A DNA stretch of 64,000 nt from JAJECS01 sp965262745 (GTDB lineage: Bacteria > Chloroflexota > UBA11872): positions 3,162,001-3,226,000 of the forward strand of contig OZ253558.1 of NCBI GenBank assembly GCA_965262745.1, given 5' to 3'. Each line of letters begins with the position of its first letter. Position 1 is the stretch's first letter. The notes beneath the pieces are model-generated. The model was not told the DNA's origin. It searched no databases and was given only the letters and a program-made list of their open reading frames with translations. Positions 14,715 to 24,179 of this stretch are shown here, one piece after another. The position numbers and the translations under genes are program-made.

Positions 14715-16454
14715 ATGACGCGTGACGGCAAGCTCAACGCCGGGAAGCTCAGCGACCTCGCGCCCGGGCAGTGCCACCTCTTGCGCGTGAATGGGCGCGC
14801 GCTTGTGCTTGTCCGCAGCGGTGACGACGTGCACGTGCTCGACAATCGCTGCCCGCACATGGGATTTCCCCTCGACCGCGGCAGCATCGACGACGGCATC
14901 CTGACCTGCCACTGGCACCACGCGCGGTTCGACGTGACTACGGGCGGAACGTTCGATCTCTGGGCGGATGACGCCCAAGCCTTCCCGGCCGAGGTGATCG
15001 CGGGTGAGGTCTGGATCGACCTGCGGGCCGACCGCGACGAGTTGGCGCATCACCGCCGCCGCCTGCGCGATGGGCTGGAGCGGAACCTGTCGCTCGTCAT
15101 AGCCAAGGCTGTCATCGGCCTGCTGGAAGCCGGGGCAGACCCGCGCGAGCCATTCCGGATCGGGCTGGAATTCGGTGCGCATTACCTGGCCGACGGCTGG
15201 GGCCCCGGCCTCACGGTGCTGACCTGCATGCAGAACCTGCTGCCCCGATTGCCGCGTGAGGACCACGCCCGTGCGCTTTTCCACGGGCTGGCAAACGTGG
15301 CGAGCGATTGTGCCGCGGAGGCGCCGCGCTTCGACTCCGGGCCGCTGCCCGACGCCCCTGCCGACCCGGCCGCGCTCAAGCGCTGGTTCAGGCGCTGCGT
15401 CGAGGTCCGCGACGCCACCGGCGCCGAGCGCTGCCTGCTGACCGCCGTTCGGGCGGGCTTCGAGCCAGAGGCCTTGGCGGACATGCTGTTCGCCGCGGCG
15501 ACCGACCATCGCTATCTGTCCACGGGACACGTGCTCGACTTCACCAACAAGGCGCTGGAGGCGCTGGACATCGCGGGCTGGGACCTTGCCGAAGCCGTGA
15601 TCGGATCGCTGGCGCGGGCCTACGCGAACGCGCAGCGGATGGAGGAGTCGAACTCGTGGCGGCGGCCGCACGACTTGGTTGCCATCCTCGACGCGGCGTT
15701 CCGCGAGTACCCCGAAGCGCCAGCAAGCCTGCCAATCCCGTGGCCGGGCCGCGCCGCTTTGATCGACACCGTGCTGGGTGACGACCCGACCGCCATCGCC
15801 GCGTCGCTCACCGGCGCGCTGCGCGAGGGCATTGCCCCGGTGCAACTCGCAGAAGCCGTGGTGCAGGCCGCGGTTACGCGCATGGCTCGATTCCACGTCA
15901 GCAACGAATTCGGCGACTGGGACCGCACGCTGCACACGTTGTCCTTTGCCAACGCGGTTCGCCGCGGCCTGATGCGGTCGCCGTCGCGCGAGCTGGTTCG
16001 CGGCGTCTATGACGCGGCGATGAGCGTCTACCTCGACCGCTTTCTCAATGTCCCGCCCGCCCGTCTGCCTAGCCTGAATGGCCAGTCGCCGAAGACGGGC
16101 TCAGACCTCCTGCAGCAGCTGCCGAACATCCTGGACCGCCGGCAGCAGGTCGATGACGCCGCGCGGCTGGTTCTCGAATACCGCGCCGGCGATGGGAGCG
16201 ACGACGATCTGCTGGCCGCCCTGGGCGGCGCCCTGCTGCGCGAGGATCGCAACTTTCACACCATCCAGGCGGTCGAGGCGGCCATGCGGCACTTCACCCT
16301 CAGCACGCGACCCGATGACGCCACGCTGGCATTGGTGGCAGGCGCTCGCTATTTGGCCGCGCACGCGCCCACGGCGCGCGCCCAAGGCCAGACGTTCCAG
16401 ATCGCCCAGCGCCTGCACCGCGGCGAGGCGCTCTACGAGGAATCGCCCGCCTAG
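14715..16454 (+). CDS. Rieske [2Fe-2S] domain fused to a large helical domain of unknown function
   Basis: 579 residues from ATG 14715, preceded by GGAGG at 14702-14706. Residues 7-103 form a Rieske ferredoxin domain: Cys46-Pro-His48 and Cys65-His-Trp-His68 are the four cluster ligands (C-x-H-x16-C-x2-H). The remaining ~470 residues are predominantly helical, without signal peptide, membrane segments or a family I can name with confidence; conserved-looking polar motifs include EFGAHYLADGWG, LFHGLANVASD and FHVSNEFGDWDRTLHT, which could bind a metal. A Rieske domain normally feeds electrons to an oxygenase active site, so the C-terminal part may be an oxygenase. No reductase is adjacent. Domain 1 is secure; the function is not. 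Confidence 0.85.
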   Translation: MTRDGKLNAGKLSDLAPGQCHLLRVNGRALVLVRSGDDVHVLDNRCPHMGFPLDRGSIDDGILTCHWHHARFDVTTGGTFDLWADDAQAFPAEVIAGEVWIDLRADRDELAHHRRRLRDGLERNLSLVIAKAVIGLLEAGADPREPFRIGLEFGAHYLADGWGPGLTVLTCMQNLLPRLPREDHARALFHGLANVASDCAAEAPRFDSGPLPDAPADPAALKRWFRRCVEVRDATGAERCLLTAVRAGFEPEALADMLFAAATDHRYLSTGHVLDFTNKALEALDIAGWDLAEAVIGSLARAYANAQRMEESNSWRRPHDLVAILDAAFREYPEAPASLPIPWPGRAALIDTVLGDDPTAIAASLTGALREGIAPVQLAEAVVQAAVTRMARFHVSNEFGDWDRTLHTLSFANAVRRGLMRSPSRELVRGVYDAAMSVYLDRFLNVPPARLPSLNGQSPKTGSDLLQQLPNILDRRQQVDDAARLVLEYRAGDGSDDDLLAALGGALLREDRNFHTIQAVEAAMRHFTLSTRPDDATLALVAGARYLAAHAPTARAQGQTFQIAQRLHRGEALYEESPA

Positions 16455-16546
16455 CGCCAGCCGGCCCGCGTAACCGCCGCTGGCTCTTCGGTCGCCGTGA
16501 CTCTCGCCGCTCGACCTGCCGCACCCGGCCTCATTCCAGGCGCCCC

Positions 16547-16616
16547 TGTCACTCCGAGCGCCGCCCTGTCACTCGGACCGCGCCTCTGTCACTCCGAGCG
16601 CAGCGAGGAGTCTAGA
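16547..16616. repeat. array of three TGTCACTC(C/G)GAGCG-type dispersed repeats
   Basis: Two short units (16547 and 16567) and one full unit (16587-16616, ending GAGGAGTCTAGA). The full unit and the 30 bp after it correspond to the site into which the IS5-family element inserted at 4.2 kb, and serve as an empty-site reference. The rest of the gap 16455-16722 shows nothing else. Confidence 0.75.
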
Positions 16617-16722
16617 GCGCCCTAGCACCGGCCGCGCGGGCAAAACTTGGAAGTCTCACGTGCAGCCCGATTGACGGATTCGTGGCAACCGCGCGTGCCG
16701 GCAACCGCAGCCCGACGAGCCG

Positions 16723-17847
16723 CTATGCCGACCCGTTCGTCGGCAGCGAGGCGAAATCGAATAGTTTCAGCGCCGTCTCGCCCATGATCTTGCGCTTGGT
16801 CTCAGCCGGAAACGGCTTGATCATCACTTCGCGTGGGTGGTCGAAGTCGTGGTGCGGCCAGTCCGAAGCAAAGACGACGTGGTCCCGGCCGTCGATCAGG
16901 TCGATTAGCGTCACCAGGTCCTGCGGACGCTCCGGCTCTTCGACCGGCTGCGTGCAGAAATAGAACTCGCGGATGTAGTGGCTGGGCGGCTTCTTGAGCA
17001 ACGGCGCCTGGTGCCGCAGCTCGTGATACTCCTTGTCGAGGTGCCACAGGACATAAGGCACCCACGACACGCCGCCTTCCGAGAACACGACCTTCAGGTC
17101 CGGGAAGCGCACCGGTAGGCCAGTCTCGATCATGCTGAAGATGTTGCCCATCAACGCGAACCCGTGCTCCACCGAGTGCCGCGCGAGCTGCGTGGCGAAT
17201 TGCTCGGTGTTGAAAGGGAAGTTCGTGTGCAGGATTCCCCCGACGCTGTGCAGCATCACGGGACAGCCCGTTTCCTGGGCGGCCTCGTAGATGGGGTTGT
17301 ACATCGTGTGGCCCCATAGGGGGCGAACGGCGCAGGTCGGCAGAAACACGCCCACGAATCCCGGCGTCGAGCCGTACTTGCGGATCTCGCGGGCGGCGTC
17401 CTCCGGGTCTTGCGGCGCCGCGATGACGGTGCCGTACAACCCGCGTGCCGGATCCACCCAGTTCTCGGCCAGCCAGGCGTTAAAGGCCCGGGCCACCGCC
17501 GCCGCGAAGTCGGCCTGCGGCAGGACGGCCATCCGCAGCAGGAAGTCCGGGAAGAGAATCGCGATGTCGATGGACATCGCGTCCAGGTCCTCGCGCATCT
17601 GGTCGGCGGTCGCCACCGTGCGGTGCGTCAGGCCGCGTCCCGGCACCGGCAGGTCGAATGGCGTGCTCGGCGCATATCCCGGAGCCTCGAGGTAGCGACG
17701 CGGCACGGTGCCCAGGTGCTCCAGGGCCACGCGCCACGGTTCGTCGCAATAGGGCGCCAGCGCTTCCGGTGGATCGTTGGCATGCACGTCGCAGTCGACG
17801 ATGACGAGGTCGTTGACCGTGAGCGGGCGTTCGCGCTGGGCGGGCAT
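16723..17847 (-). CDS. amidohydrolase-family (amidohydrolase 2, ACMSD-like) metal-dependent hydrolase
   Basis: 374 residues, a TIM-barrel of the amidohydrolase superfamily. VDCDVHANDPPE at residues 17-28 is the first metal strand with the second His of HxH replaced by Asn, as is common in this branch; MLHSVGG supplies the barrel His and ASDWPHHDFDHP the late Asp. PTCAVRPLWGHTMYNPIYE is typical of decarboxylase-like members. Possible reactions are decarboxylation or hydrolysis of a ring or lactone intermediate. It stands by itself, convergent with the Rieske gene and 73 bp downstream of the MMPL gene on the same strand, so the two could be co-transcribed. Confidence 0.83.
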   Translation of the reverse strand: MPAQRERPLTVNDLVIVDCDVHANDPPEALAPYCDEPWRVALEHLGTVPRRYLEAPGYAPSTPFDLPVPGRGLTHRTVATADQMREDLDAMSIDIAILFPDFLLRMAVLPQADFAAAVARAFNAWLAENWVDPARGLYGTVIAAPQDPEDAAREIRKYGSTPGFVGVFLPTCAVRPLWGHTMYNPIYEAAQETGCPVMLHSVGGILHTNFPFNTEQFATQLARHSVEHGFALMGNIFSMIETGLPVRFPDLKVVFSEGGVSWVPYVLWHLDKEYHELRHQAPLLKKPPSHYIREFYFCTQPVEEPERPQDLVTLIDLIDGRDHVVFASDWPHHDFDHPREVMIKPFPAETKRKIMGETALKLFDFASLPTNGSA

Positions 17848-17920
17848 GATGATGCTCGTTGGGTCGCGTGAGCCCGATTCTAGCCTGGAACGACCACTAC
17901 GTGCCGCCGGCGAATTGGCC

Positions 17921-20263
17921 TTACGACGCGGCGGTCGACCGGTCCGCTTCGCCAGCGGGCGGCGTAGGCACGCGCACAGGCCACCAGTTCCAGCGCCGCA
18001 GGAGCAGCACCACGCTCGGCACCAGCAGCGCGCGCACCACGAAGGTGTCGAGCAGCACGCCGAGCATTACGGCGAACCCAAGCTGGAAGATATCGCGCAA
18101 GGGCAGCGTGGTCAGGATCGAGAACGTCCCGGCGAGGATCAGCCCCGCCGACGTGATGACGCCGCCGGTGCGAGCCACGGCGATCCGGGTCCCCTCGACG
18201 AGTCCCCGCGCGCGAATCTCCTCGCGCACGCGCGTCATGATCAGGATGTTGTAGTCCGCCCCCAGCGCGGCCAGGAAAATGAACATCCAAACCGCGTTCT
18301 GGTAGCCCACGCCGGGATGCCCGAGGATGTTCTGGAAGATCACGACCGAGAGCCCCAGCGCGGCCAGGAAACTGAGCAGCACGCTGGCGACCAGATACGT
18401 GGCCGCCACCAAGCTGCGCAGAAGCAACAGCAGGATGAACCAGATCAGCGCGACCACGATCGGGCCCACGACCGACACGTCGCGATTCACCGCGCTCCAG
18501 GCGTCGGCCTGCAGGGCAGTTGGCCCGCCGACGAGGACCTCGGGATCGAGCGACGTGCCGGCGGCGGCCGCCAGCACGGCCGTGCGAATGTCCGCAATGC
18601 GCTCGATGGCGGGGATGCCGTAGGGATCGTCCTCAAACACCACGTCCAACCTGGCCGTGGTGCCGTCGGGTGAGATGAAGCGGCGTCCCGCGAAGAAGGC
18701 CTCCAGCACGGCTTGCGCCCGCGGGTCGACGTTGGCGGGGGGACTGGTGGCGGCCGGCGAACCCTCGCGCGGCCCCTCGCGCAGCGCGGCCGGCAGCCGC
18801 GGAATAGCTGCCTGTAGCACCGCCGGATCGACCGCGGGCGGGTCGCCCGTGGGCCGGGTCGGGCCGCTCACGCGCGTGACGCCCGGAATGTCGGCGATGG
18901 CCTGGGTCACGCGGTCGACATCCACCAGGCTGGCATCGAGGTTCGCGGCGCTGACGTAGACGTTCGTGGGCGCCAGCTCACCCGCCCCGAAGGCGTCGTC
19001 CATGATCTGGGCGCCGATCTTGGACTCGGCCTCGTCCGGGAAGCCGTCGATGAAGCTGAAATTCGGGGTCATGGTGGGCGCGCCGGCGGCGAACACCACC
19101 AGCAGGACCAGCGTGGCCGCGAACGTGGCGACGGGTCGGCGGGTGACCACGTCCGCCACCCAGGACCAGATGCGGGAATGCTCCGTGCCGCTGACGTGCA
19201 TGCGGCCGGGCCAGAACGCCGCGCGGCCCAGCAGCACCGCCAAGGCCGGGATCAACGTGAGTCCGCTGAGCATCATCAGGAATATGGCCAGCGCCAGCAC
19301 CGGCCCCATCGTCTGAAAGGACCCGAACGTGGCCAGCAACAGTGCCAGCATGGCCGCGATGGTGGTGCCCGCGCTGGAGGCGATCGCCGGCCCCACGCGG
19401 CGCAGCGCAACCTGCATGGCGCGCCAGCGGTCGGGCTGCTGCCGCAGTTCCTCGCGGTAGCGGGCGACGATGAAGAGCGTGAAATCGGTGCCGGCGCCGA
19501 ACATGAGCACGGACATTAGAGCCGTGACCTGGCTGTTGAGCACCAGGCCCGCATTGGCGGCCAGGGTCGCGGCCAGCGACTGCGCGATGACCAGCGTCAG
19601 GCCCACGCCTGCCAGCGGCAGCAACGCCAGCGCGGGTGAGCGGTAGATCAGCAAGAGCAGCGCTAAGACCAGCAGAACCGTGAACAGGGTCACGCGGAAG
19701 TCGATCTCGGAGAACACCTCGACCGCGTCGGACACGATGCCCGCGGGTCCGGTGAGGGCCAGGGTGAGGCCGGTGCCCTCCGTGCCGGCGCGCGATTGCT
19801 CGCGGATCCACCGAACCGCCTCACCGAATGGTTCGTCCGCCGGCGAGCCATTGATTGTCACGATGGTCGTGACAGTCGTGCCATCCGGCGCCAGCAGCAC
19901 GTCGGCCAGCTCCGCGGATGTGTCTAGCGCGAGCACGCTGGCGATGTTGGACGGCGCATCGTCGGCCTGCAGCGCAGTATTCGCGCGCGCCACGGCGGCG
20001 AGGTCGGAGTCGGACAGTCCCTCGGGTCGATGGAAGACGACGATCGCGGGAATGCCCTGCCCGCGCGGGAATTTCTCGCCGACCAGCTCCAGCACGCGCA
20101 GGGATTCCGAGCCCTCCGGGAGAAAGTTCTCCTGATCGTTCGTGGTTACGTCCGAGAGCGGCGGCGCGGTGGCGACCACGGCGGCGCCCACCACGGCCCA
20201 GACGGCGATGACGATGGCCGCCCGGCGCCAGTTGGTGGCGAAGCTCGCGAGAATGCTGAACAT
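17921..20263 (-). CDS. MMPL/RND-family membrane transporter
   Basis: 780 residues with two repeated halves, each of one N-terminal helix, a periplasm-side domain of ~150 residues and five helices. The first helix is AAIVIAVWAVVGAAVVATA; QVTALMSVLMFGAGTDFTLFI and VWMFIFLAALGADYNILIMT contain the paired acidic residues of the proton pathway (GAGTDF, ALGADYN). Members export lipids, hopanoids or siderophores with the proton gradient. No partner protein is encoded nearby. A DNA-rich regulatory region of 445 bp lies upstream, but no clear promoter was recognised. Confidence 0.9.
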   Translation of the reverse strand: MFSILASFATNWRRAAIVIAVWAVVGAAVVATAPPLSDVTTNDQENFLPEGSESLRVLELVGEKFPRGQGIPAIVVFHRPEGLSDSDLAAVARANTALQADDAPSNIASVLALDTSAELADVLLAPDGTTVTTIVTINGSPADEPFGEAVRWIREQSRAGTEGTGLTLALTGPAGIVSDAVEVFSEIDFRVTLFTVLLVLALLLLIYRSPALALLPLAGVGLTLVIAQSLAATLAANAGLVLNSQVTALMSVLMFGAGTDFTLFIVARYREELRQQPDRWRAMQVALRRVGPAIASSAGTTIAAMLALLLATFGSFQTMGPVLALAIFLMMLSGLTLIPALAVLLGRAAFWPGRMHVSGTEHSRIWSWVADVVTRRPVATFAATLVLLVVFAAGAPTMTPNFSFIDGFPDEAESKIGAQIMDDAFGAGELAPTNVYVSAANLDASLVDVDRVTQAIADIPGVTRVSGPTRPTGDPPAVDPAVLQAAIPRLPAALREGPREGSPAATSPPANVDPRAQAVLEAFFAGRRFISPDGTTARLDVVFEDDPYGIPAIERIADIRTAVLAAAAGTSLDPEVLVGGPTALQADAWSAVNRDVSVVGPIVVALIWFILLLLLRSLVAATYLVASVLLSFLAALGLSVVIFQNILGHPGVGYQNAVWMFIFLAALGADYNILIMTRVREEIRARGLVEGTRIAVARTGGVITSAGLILAGTFSILTTLPLRDIFQLGFAVMLGVLLDTFVVRALLVPSVVLLLRRWNWWPVRVPTPPAGEADRSTAAS

Positions 20264-20708
20264 CTAAGGAGAACCCTACGCAGGCGGCCGTCGTCCGATT
20301 GTGAACAAATGTACGTACTCGGCCCAGCGCGTTTTTTCCGTGGCGCCGGGACGCCGCACAATTGAGGGATGAGCGACCTGGCAAAGCCTCAAGCTCGGAG
20401 GCCATCGGCGCGCGCAACTTACGGTCTCTTACGGGCCGCCGTGCGCCGGCTCCTCAGACTCGTCATTCCCGCGCACGCGGGAATCCAGTCCGGACTGCGA
20501 CGACTCCTCCGGCTGTTGACTGACCCCATCGGACCCAACCGCGCCGGTGCCATGCCTTCCGGGCCGCGAGCAGGCGTGCCGGTGCGGGGCGCCTGGGAGT
20601 CCGCCTGCGGCTGGGAGGCGCGCTGGAACGCGTGGCTTGCCAGCCCATCCAGTCCCGTGTGGCGCGGCGATGGTGAGGAGCCGCACCGCCCCCGGGGCTA
20701 GCCGACCG
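20264..20708. other. intergenic region with a perfect CCCGCG/CGCGGG hairpin
   Basis: No gene is supported in these 445 bp. ATTCCCGCG-CA-CGCGGGAAT at 20465-20484 is a perfect 9 bp inverted repeat of the common TCATTCCCGCG...CGCGGGAATCCAG intergenic repeat type. The section next to the MMPL start should contain its promoter, but none is obvious. Confidence 0.55.
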
Positions 20709-21755
20709 TCAGGCGACCTCGACGTCGAGGGACGCGGCCGTGTCCACCAGGCTTTGCCACACGTCGTCGTGAAGCGGAATTCCCTCACGCTCGCGTTGCT
20801 CGCGGGTGCGCGCTTCAAGGTCGCCGGGCGCCAGCACTTCAGTGAACCCCGGTGCGGGCTTCGCCGCGTGGACCTGGCCGACCAGTTGGGCCGCGTTGTC
20901 TAGGTAGGCGTCCATGTCGCGGAACAAGTCGGCCCGCGCGAACAGCATCGTGACGCCCTGGTGCCGCATGATGTCGCCCCCGCGCGTCTCCTCGGCGTAG
21001 TCGTCGGACCCGGAGAAGACGCGCCCCAGGAACTCGGCGGCCATCATCAGCGCGTAGCCCTTGTGCGCGCCGAACGGCAGATGGGCGCCGCCGTCGAAGA
21101 ACGCCTGCGGGTCGGTGGTCGGGTTCCCCGCAGCATCGACGATCGCGCCCGGCGGAAGCGTCTCGCCGCGCAGCTGGGCGTTGACCACCTTCACGCCTGA
21201 GAGCGCCGTGGTTGCGAAGTCGAACATCATGGGCGGCGCGTCGGCCACCGGAAAGCCCATCGCAATCGGGTTGGTGTGCAGCACGCGCGTGCGTCCGCCA
21301 TAGGGCACCGTCTGTGGGTCGATAGCGCCAAACCCGCCCGCGCACACGAGCGAGATCATGCCCTCGCTCGCGGCCATCTCCACGTAGTGGCCCAGCCGGC
21401 CGATATGGTGCGATTGCACAATCGAAACCAGCGCCACCCCAGTCGCACCCGCCTTCTTGATTCCAAGCTCGGCCGCATACTTCGCCGCCACTTGCCCGAA
21501 CGTCCAATTGCCCGTGACAAGCGCCCCGCCGTCGAGCTCCTTGAGGGTCTCCGGCCGTGCGCGCGGAAGCAGTTCGTCGGCCCTGATCGCGTCGATGTAA
21601 CCGGGAAGCTGAGTGACCCCGTGCGTCACGACGCCGCTCATGTCGGCGATCACCAGGTGCTCGGCCACGTCGGGTGCGTTTTCGTCCGTCGTGCCGGCGG
21701 CGCTCAGGATGTCGAGCACGATCTGCCGCAGCTCCTCCGCCTGTTTCGTAACCAT
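20709..21755 (-). CDS. Ldh-family oxidoreductase (malate/lactate/ureidoglycolate dehydrogenase type)
   Basis: 348 residues, the standard length of this non-Rossmann NAD(P)-dependent family (L-sulfolactate, ureidoglycolate, 2,3-diketogulonate, malate dehydrogenases). ADMSGVVTHGV at 37-47 is the family hallmark around the catalytic His (SRGHxSHG in others), and TNPIAMGFPVAD with FDFATTALS forms the cofactor pocket. It is the last gene of a minus-strand operon that starts at 28,269 and brings in a carbohydrate ABC importer, two amidohydrolases and a sugar-acid dehydratase, so oxidation of a hydroxyacid derived from a sugar acid is likely. Confidence 0.88.
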   Translation of the reverse strand: MVTKQAEELRQIVLDILSAAGTTDENAPDVAEHLVIADMSGVVTHGVTQLPGYIDAIRADELLPRARPETLKELDGGALVTGNWTFGQVAAKYAAELGIKKAGATGVALVSIVQSHHIGRLGHYVEMAASEGMISLVCAGGFGAIDPQTVPYGGRTRVLHTNPIAMGFPVADAPPMMFDFATTALSGVKVVNAQLRGETLPPGAIVDAAGNPTTDPQAFFDGGAHLPFGAHKGYALMMAAEFLGRVFSGSDDYAEETRGGDIMRHQGVTMLFARADLFRDMDAYLDNAAQLVGQVHAAKPAPGFTEVLAPGDLEARTREQREREGIPLHDDVWQSLVDTAASLDVEVA

Positions 21756-21875
21756 GGCTTAGCCCTCGCTCCAGCGCTTGCTACGTCGGCCTGCTACCGA
21801 TGGTGCGCGATCAGGCGTGCGGCCGCCACGTTGGCGTTAGCGGCCCGTGGCTTGGGTGATCCGCCGGTCGGCCGC

Positions 21876-22715
21876 TCACTCGAGACCCAGCAGATCCAGG
21901 GAGTTGCGGTGGATGATTTGCTCGATGACCTCGTCGGGGATCTTCGGCAGGTTCGTGCCCTCCACCTGCTCGTTCAGGCGGCGCATATCGTCCATGCCTT
22001 CCTGCGGCGTCCAGAGCGGGAAGTCCGAGCCGAACAGCAGTTTGTCGGCAACGCCCCACTCCACCATCAGCACCAGGGCCTCCCAGGCCTGATAGGGCCG
22101 CACCCAGCCGGCGCCGGATACATCGGCGTACACGTTGGCGTGCTTGCGGATGACAACGGCGCAGTCGCGCTGCCACGGATGCGCCATGTGCGCGATCACG
22201 AACTTCAGGTCGGGGAACGCCTGTGCCACCTCGTCGATCAGCAGGGGATGGCTGTACTTGAGAATCGCCCGCGGATTGGGCTGCGTGCCCATGTGCGCCA
22301 AAACCGGCAGTCCCATTCGCTGGGCCTTCTCGTAGAGCGCGAAGTACAGCGGATCGGCTGGATTGAAGTGCGCCAGCGTTGGATAGATCTTGATCCCGCG
22401 CAGGCCGAGACCCGAGGCGCAGCGGTCGATCTCGTCGAGATAGCCGTCTTCGGTCGGATCGATGCCCATGAAGCCGATGATCTTGTCCGGGTCCCTGGCC
22501 ACCCAGTCGGCCGTGAAATCGTTCGGACTCAGCATGCCGCACGCCAGGGCGCGCACCCCGAACACGATGGCCCTGTCCACCACGCGCATGGCCTCGGCGT
22601 AGCGCTCGAACGGCAGCGGCTGCATGGGCGCATACCCCGCCCGCTCATCGGCCCGGCGCGAGGCCGCGCTCACGTGCTCCGGCTGTAGGCAGTGCGAGTG
22701 GACATCGACGATCAT
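21876..22715 (-). CDS. amidohydrolase (amidohydrolase 2 family), copy A of a duplicated pair
   Basis: 279 residues. VDVHSHCLQPEH gives the N-terminal HxH metal motif (His6, His8), LAHMGTQPNPRA and VIAHMAHPW give barrel His residues, and FGSDFPLW the final Asp. The family performs hydrolysis of lactones or decarboxylation; a lactonase role would fit beside a sugar-acid dehydratase. The protein is nearly the same as that at 24180-25019 (same length, few substitutions), which flanks the other side of the dehydratase gene. The duplication includes DNA upstream of the start, where a vestige of the ABC permease end remains (22777-22791). ATG start with GAAAGGG upstream. Confidence 0.86.
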   Translation of the reverse strand: MIVDVHSHCLQPEHVSAASRRADERAGYAPMQPLPFERYAEAMRVVDRAIVFGVRALACGMLSPNDFTADWVARDPDKIIGFMGIDPTEDGYLDEIDRCASGLGLRGIKIYPTLAHFNPADPLYFALYEKAQRMGLPVLAHMGTQPNPRAILKYSHPLLIDEVAQAFPDLKFVIAHMAHPWQRDCAVVIRKHANVYADVSGAGWVRPYQAWEALVLMVEWGVADKLLFGSDFPLWTPQEGMDDMRRLNEQVEGTNLPKIPDEVIEQIIHRNSLDLLGLE

Positions 22716-22820
22716 GGAAAACCCTTTCGTGCTTACGCGTGCGTACGTTTCCGCGGCGTCACGACCCTGCTTCGTTGACCGCGCCGGCCGTCACGCGTCG
22801 AGGGACGTTGCTTTCGGGCA
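22716..22820 (-). pseudogene. vestige of ABC permease 3' end upstream of amidohydrolase copy A
   Basis: The 70 bp upstream of copy A align with the DNA upstream of copy B (TTCCG(C/A)(G/A)GCGTCA(C/G)...TTGAC(C/G)GCGCCGGC). In copy B this DNA is the end of the permease gene (ITAGAVKG and stop). In copy A the minus strand still reads VTAGAVNEAGS and stop (22777-22791 encode TAGAV), without the rest of the permease. It marks the breakpoint of a segmental duplication. Confidence 0.5.
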
Positions 22821-22912
22821 ACGCGCTGATCGACGCCGCTGCTTACGGCGGGGGCTGGGAGCATGAGCGGGAAGCCCAGGCGGCGTTTTCGTTCCTGCGA
22901 CGCGGCGTCACG

Positions 22913-24106
22913 TCACCGCAGCTCGTCTCGCCCTTTGAACGAAGGCACGTTCAGCCGCAGCGTGGGCCGGTGGAGGTCGTAGAGGTCCATCGGCTGGTAG
23001 GGATGGTCCTTGGCGGCCTCCTCGTTGAACTCCACGCCCAGCCCGGGCCGGTCGGGGATCTCCAGCCACCCGTCCTCGACCTTCAGCGGGTTGTTGCACA
23101 CCTCGAACCGCCAGGGCTCGGGCGGGAAATGCTCCAGGGTGAGGAAGTTGGGAACGCAGGCCGCCATCTGCACCGCCGAGGCATAGGACACCTCGCCGTT
23201 GGGGTTGTGCGGCGCGAAGGCGGCGTAGTGAGAGTCCGCGATGGCCGCGATCTTGCGCGCCTCCAGCATCCCGCCGCAGTGGGCCATGTCCGGCTGCACG
23301 ATATCGGCCCCCCCGCGCGCCAGCAGTTGCTGGAAGCTGAAGATGGTGAAGAGGCGCTCGCCGGTGGCGACCGGAATGTTGATCTTGCTGCGGACGTAGG
23401 CCATGGCGTCCAGGTCTTCGTGGGGTATGGGTTCCTCGAAGAAGGTGATGTTGTACTCCTCCACCGCCTTCCCCGCGCGCACGGCGTTGCCCACGGTGTT
23501 GAAAATCCCGTTGCAGTCGATGTAGAGGTCGATGTCGGGGCCCACGGCTTCGCGCACCGCGCCCACGGCCTCGACGCCGGTGTTGAGAATCTTGTTTTCC
23601 AGGCGATAGAAGTCGATGCCTTCGCGCCCGCCCCAAGGGTTGAACTTCATGCCCTGCACGCCCAGCTTGAGCGCGTCCTTGGCGGCCGCGGCCATCTGCT
23701 CCGGGCTCATGCCCTGCCGGTACCAGGCGTTGGCGTAGAGCTTGACCCGGTCCCGCACGCGCCCGCCCAGCATCTCGTAGACGGGCACGCCAAGCGCCTT
23801 GCCCTTGATGTCCCACATGGCCGTTTCGACGCCACTGATCGCGCTCGTCAGCACCGCGCCGCCCCCGTAGAACGCCCGCCGGTACAGCTCCTGAAAGTGC
23901 TTCTCGATCTCGAACGGGTCCTTGCCCAGGAGATAGCGCTTCAGCTCATGCACGGCCGTTTCGACCGTTGCCGACCGGCCCTCGAGGGTGGCCTCCCCGA
24001 TGCCGTGCAGGCCTTCTTCGTCAGTCTCGATCTTGACGATCAACCAGTTGCGCCACGATCCACCCACGAGAAAGGTCTTGATGTCGGTGATTTTTCTCGG
24101 TCGCAT
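22913..24106 (-). CDS. mandelate racemase/muconate lactonizing enzyme family protein (sugar-acid dehydratase, D-galactonate dehydratase-like)
   Basis: 397 residues of the enolase superfamily. Metal ligands are in YIDCNG (Asp), FFEEPI (Glu) and VATGERL (Glu); APHNPNGE supplies the general acid/base His, a pattern typical of galactonate- and gluconate-type dehydratases. The N-terminal capping domain is present (GGSWRNWLIVKIETDEE). It would remove water from an aldonic acid to give a 2-keto-3-deoxy acid in the cytoplasm. Its place between two amidohydrolases and downstream of an ABC importer supports sugar-acid catabolism. Start ATG with AAGGAG at suitable distance. Exact substrate unresolved. 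Confidence 0.88.
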   Translation of the reverse strand: MRPRKITDIKTFLVGGSWRNWLIVKIETDEEGLHGIGEATLEGRSATVETAVHELKRYLLGKDPFEIEKHFQELYRRAFYGGGAVLTSAISGVETAMWDIKGKALGVPVYEMLGGRVRDRVKLYANAWYRQGMSPEQMAAAAKDALKLGVQGMKFNPWGGREGIDFYRLENKILNTGVEAVGAVREAVGPDIDLYIDCNGIFNTVGNAVRAGKAVEEYNITFFEEPIPHEDLDAMAYVRSKINIPVATGERLFTIFSFQQLLARGGADIVQPDMAHCGGMLEARKIAAIADSHYAAFAPHNPNGEVSYASAVQMAACVPNFLTLEHFPPEPWRFEVCNNPLKVEDGWLEIPDRPGLGVEFNEEAAKDHPYQPMDLYDLHRPTLRLNVPSFKGRDELR

Positions 24107-24179
24107 GGGCTTTCAACTCCTTGGAAAGACCGCGGGATTCGCGGCGATATGTCGGGCGTGGCCTATTCGCATCTGCCGA

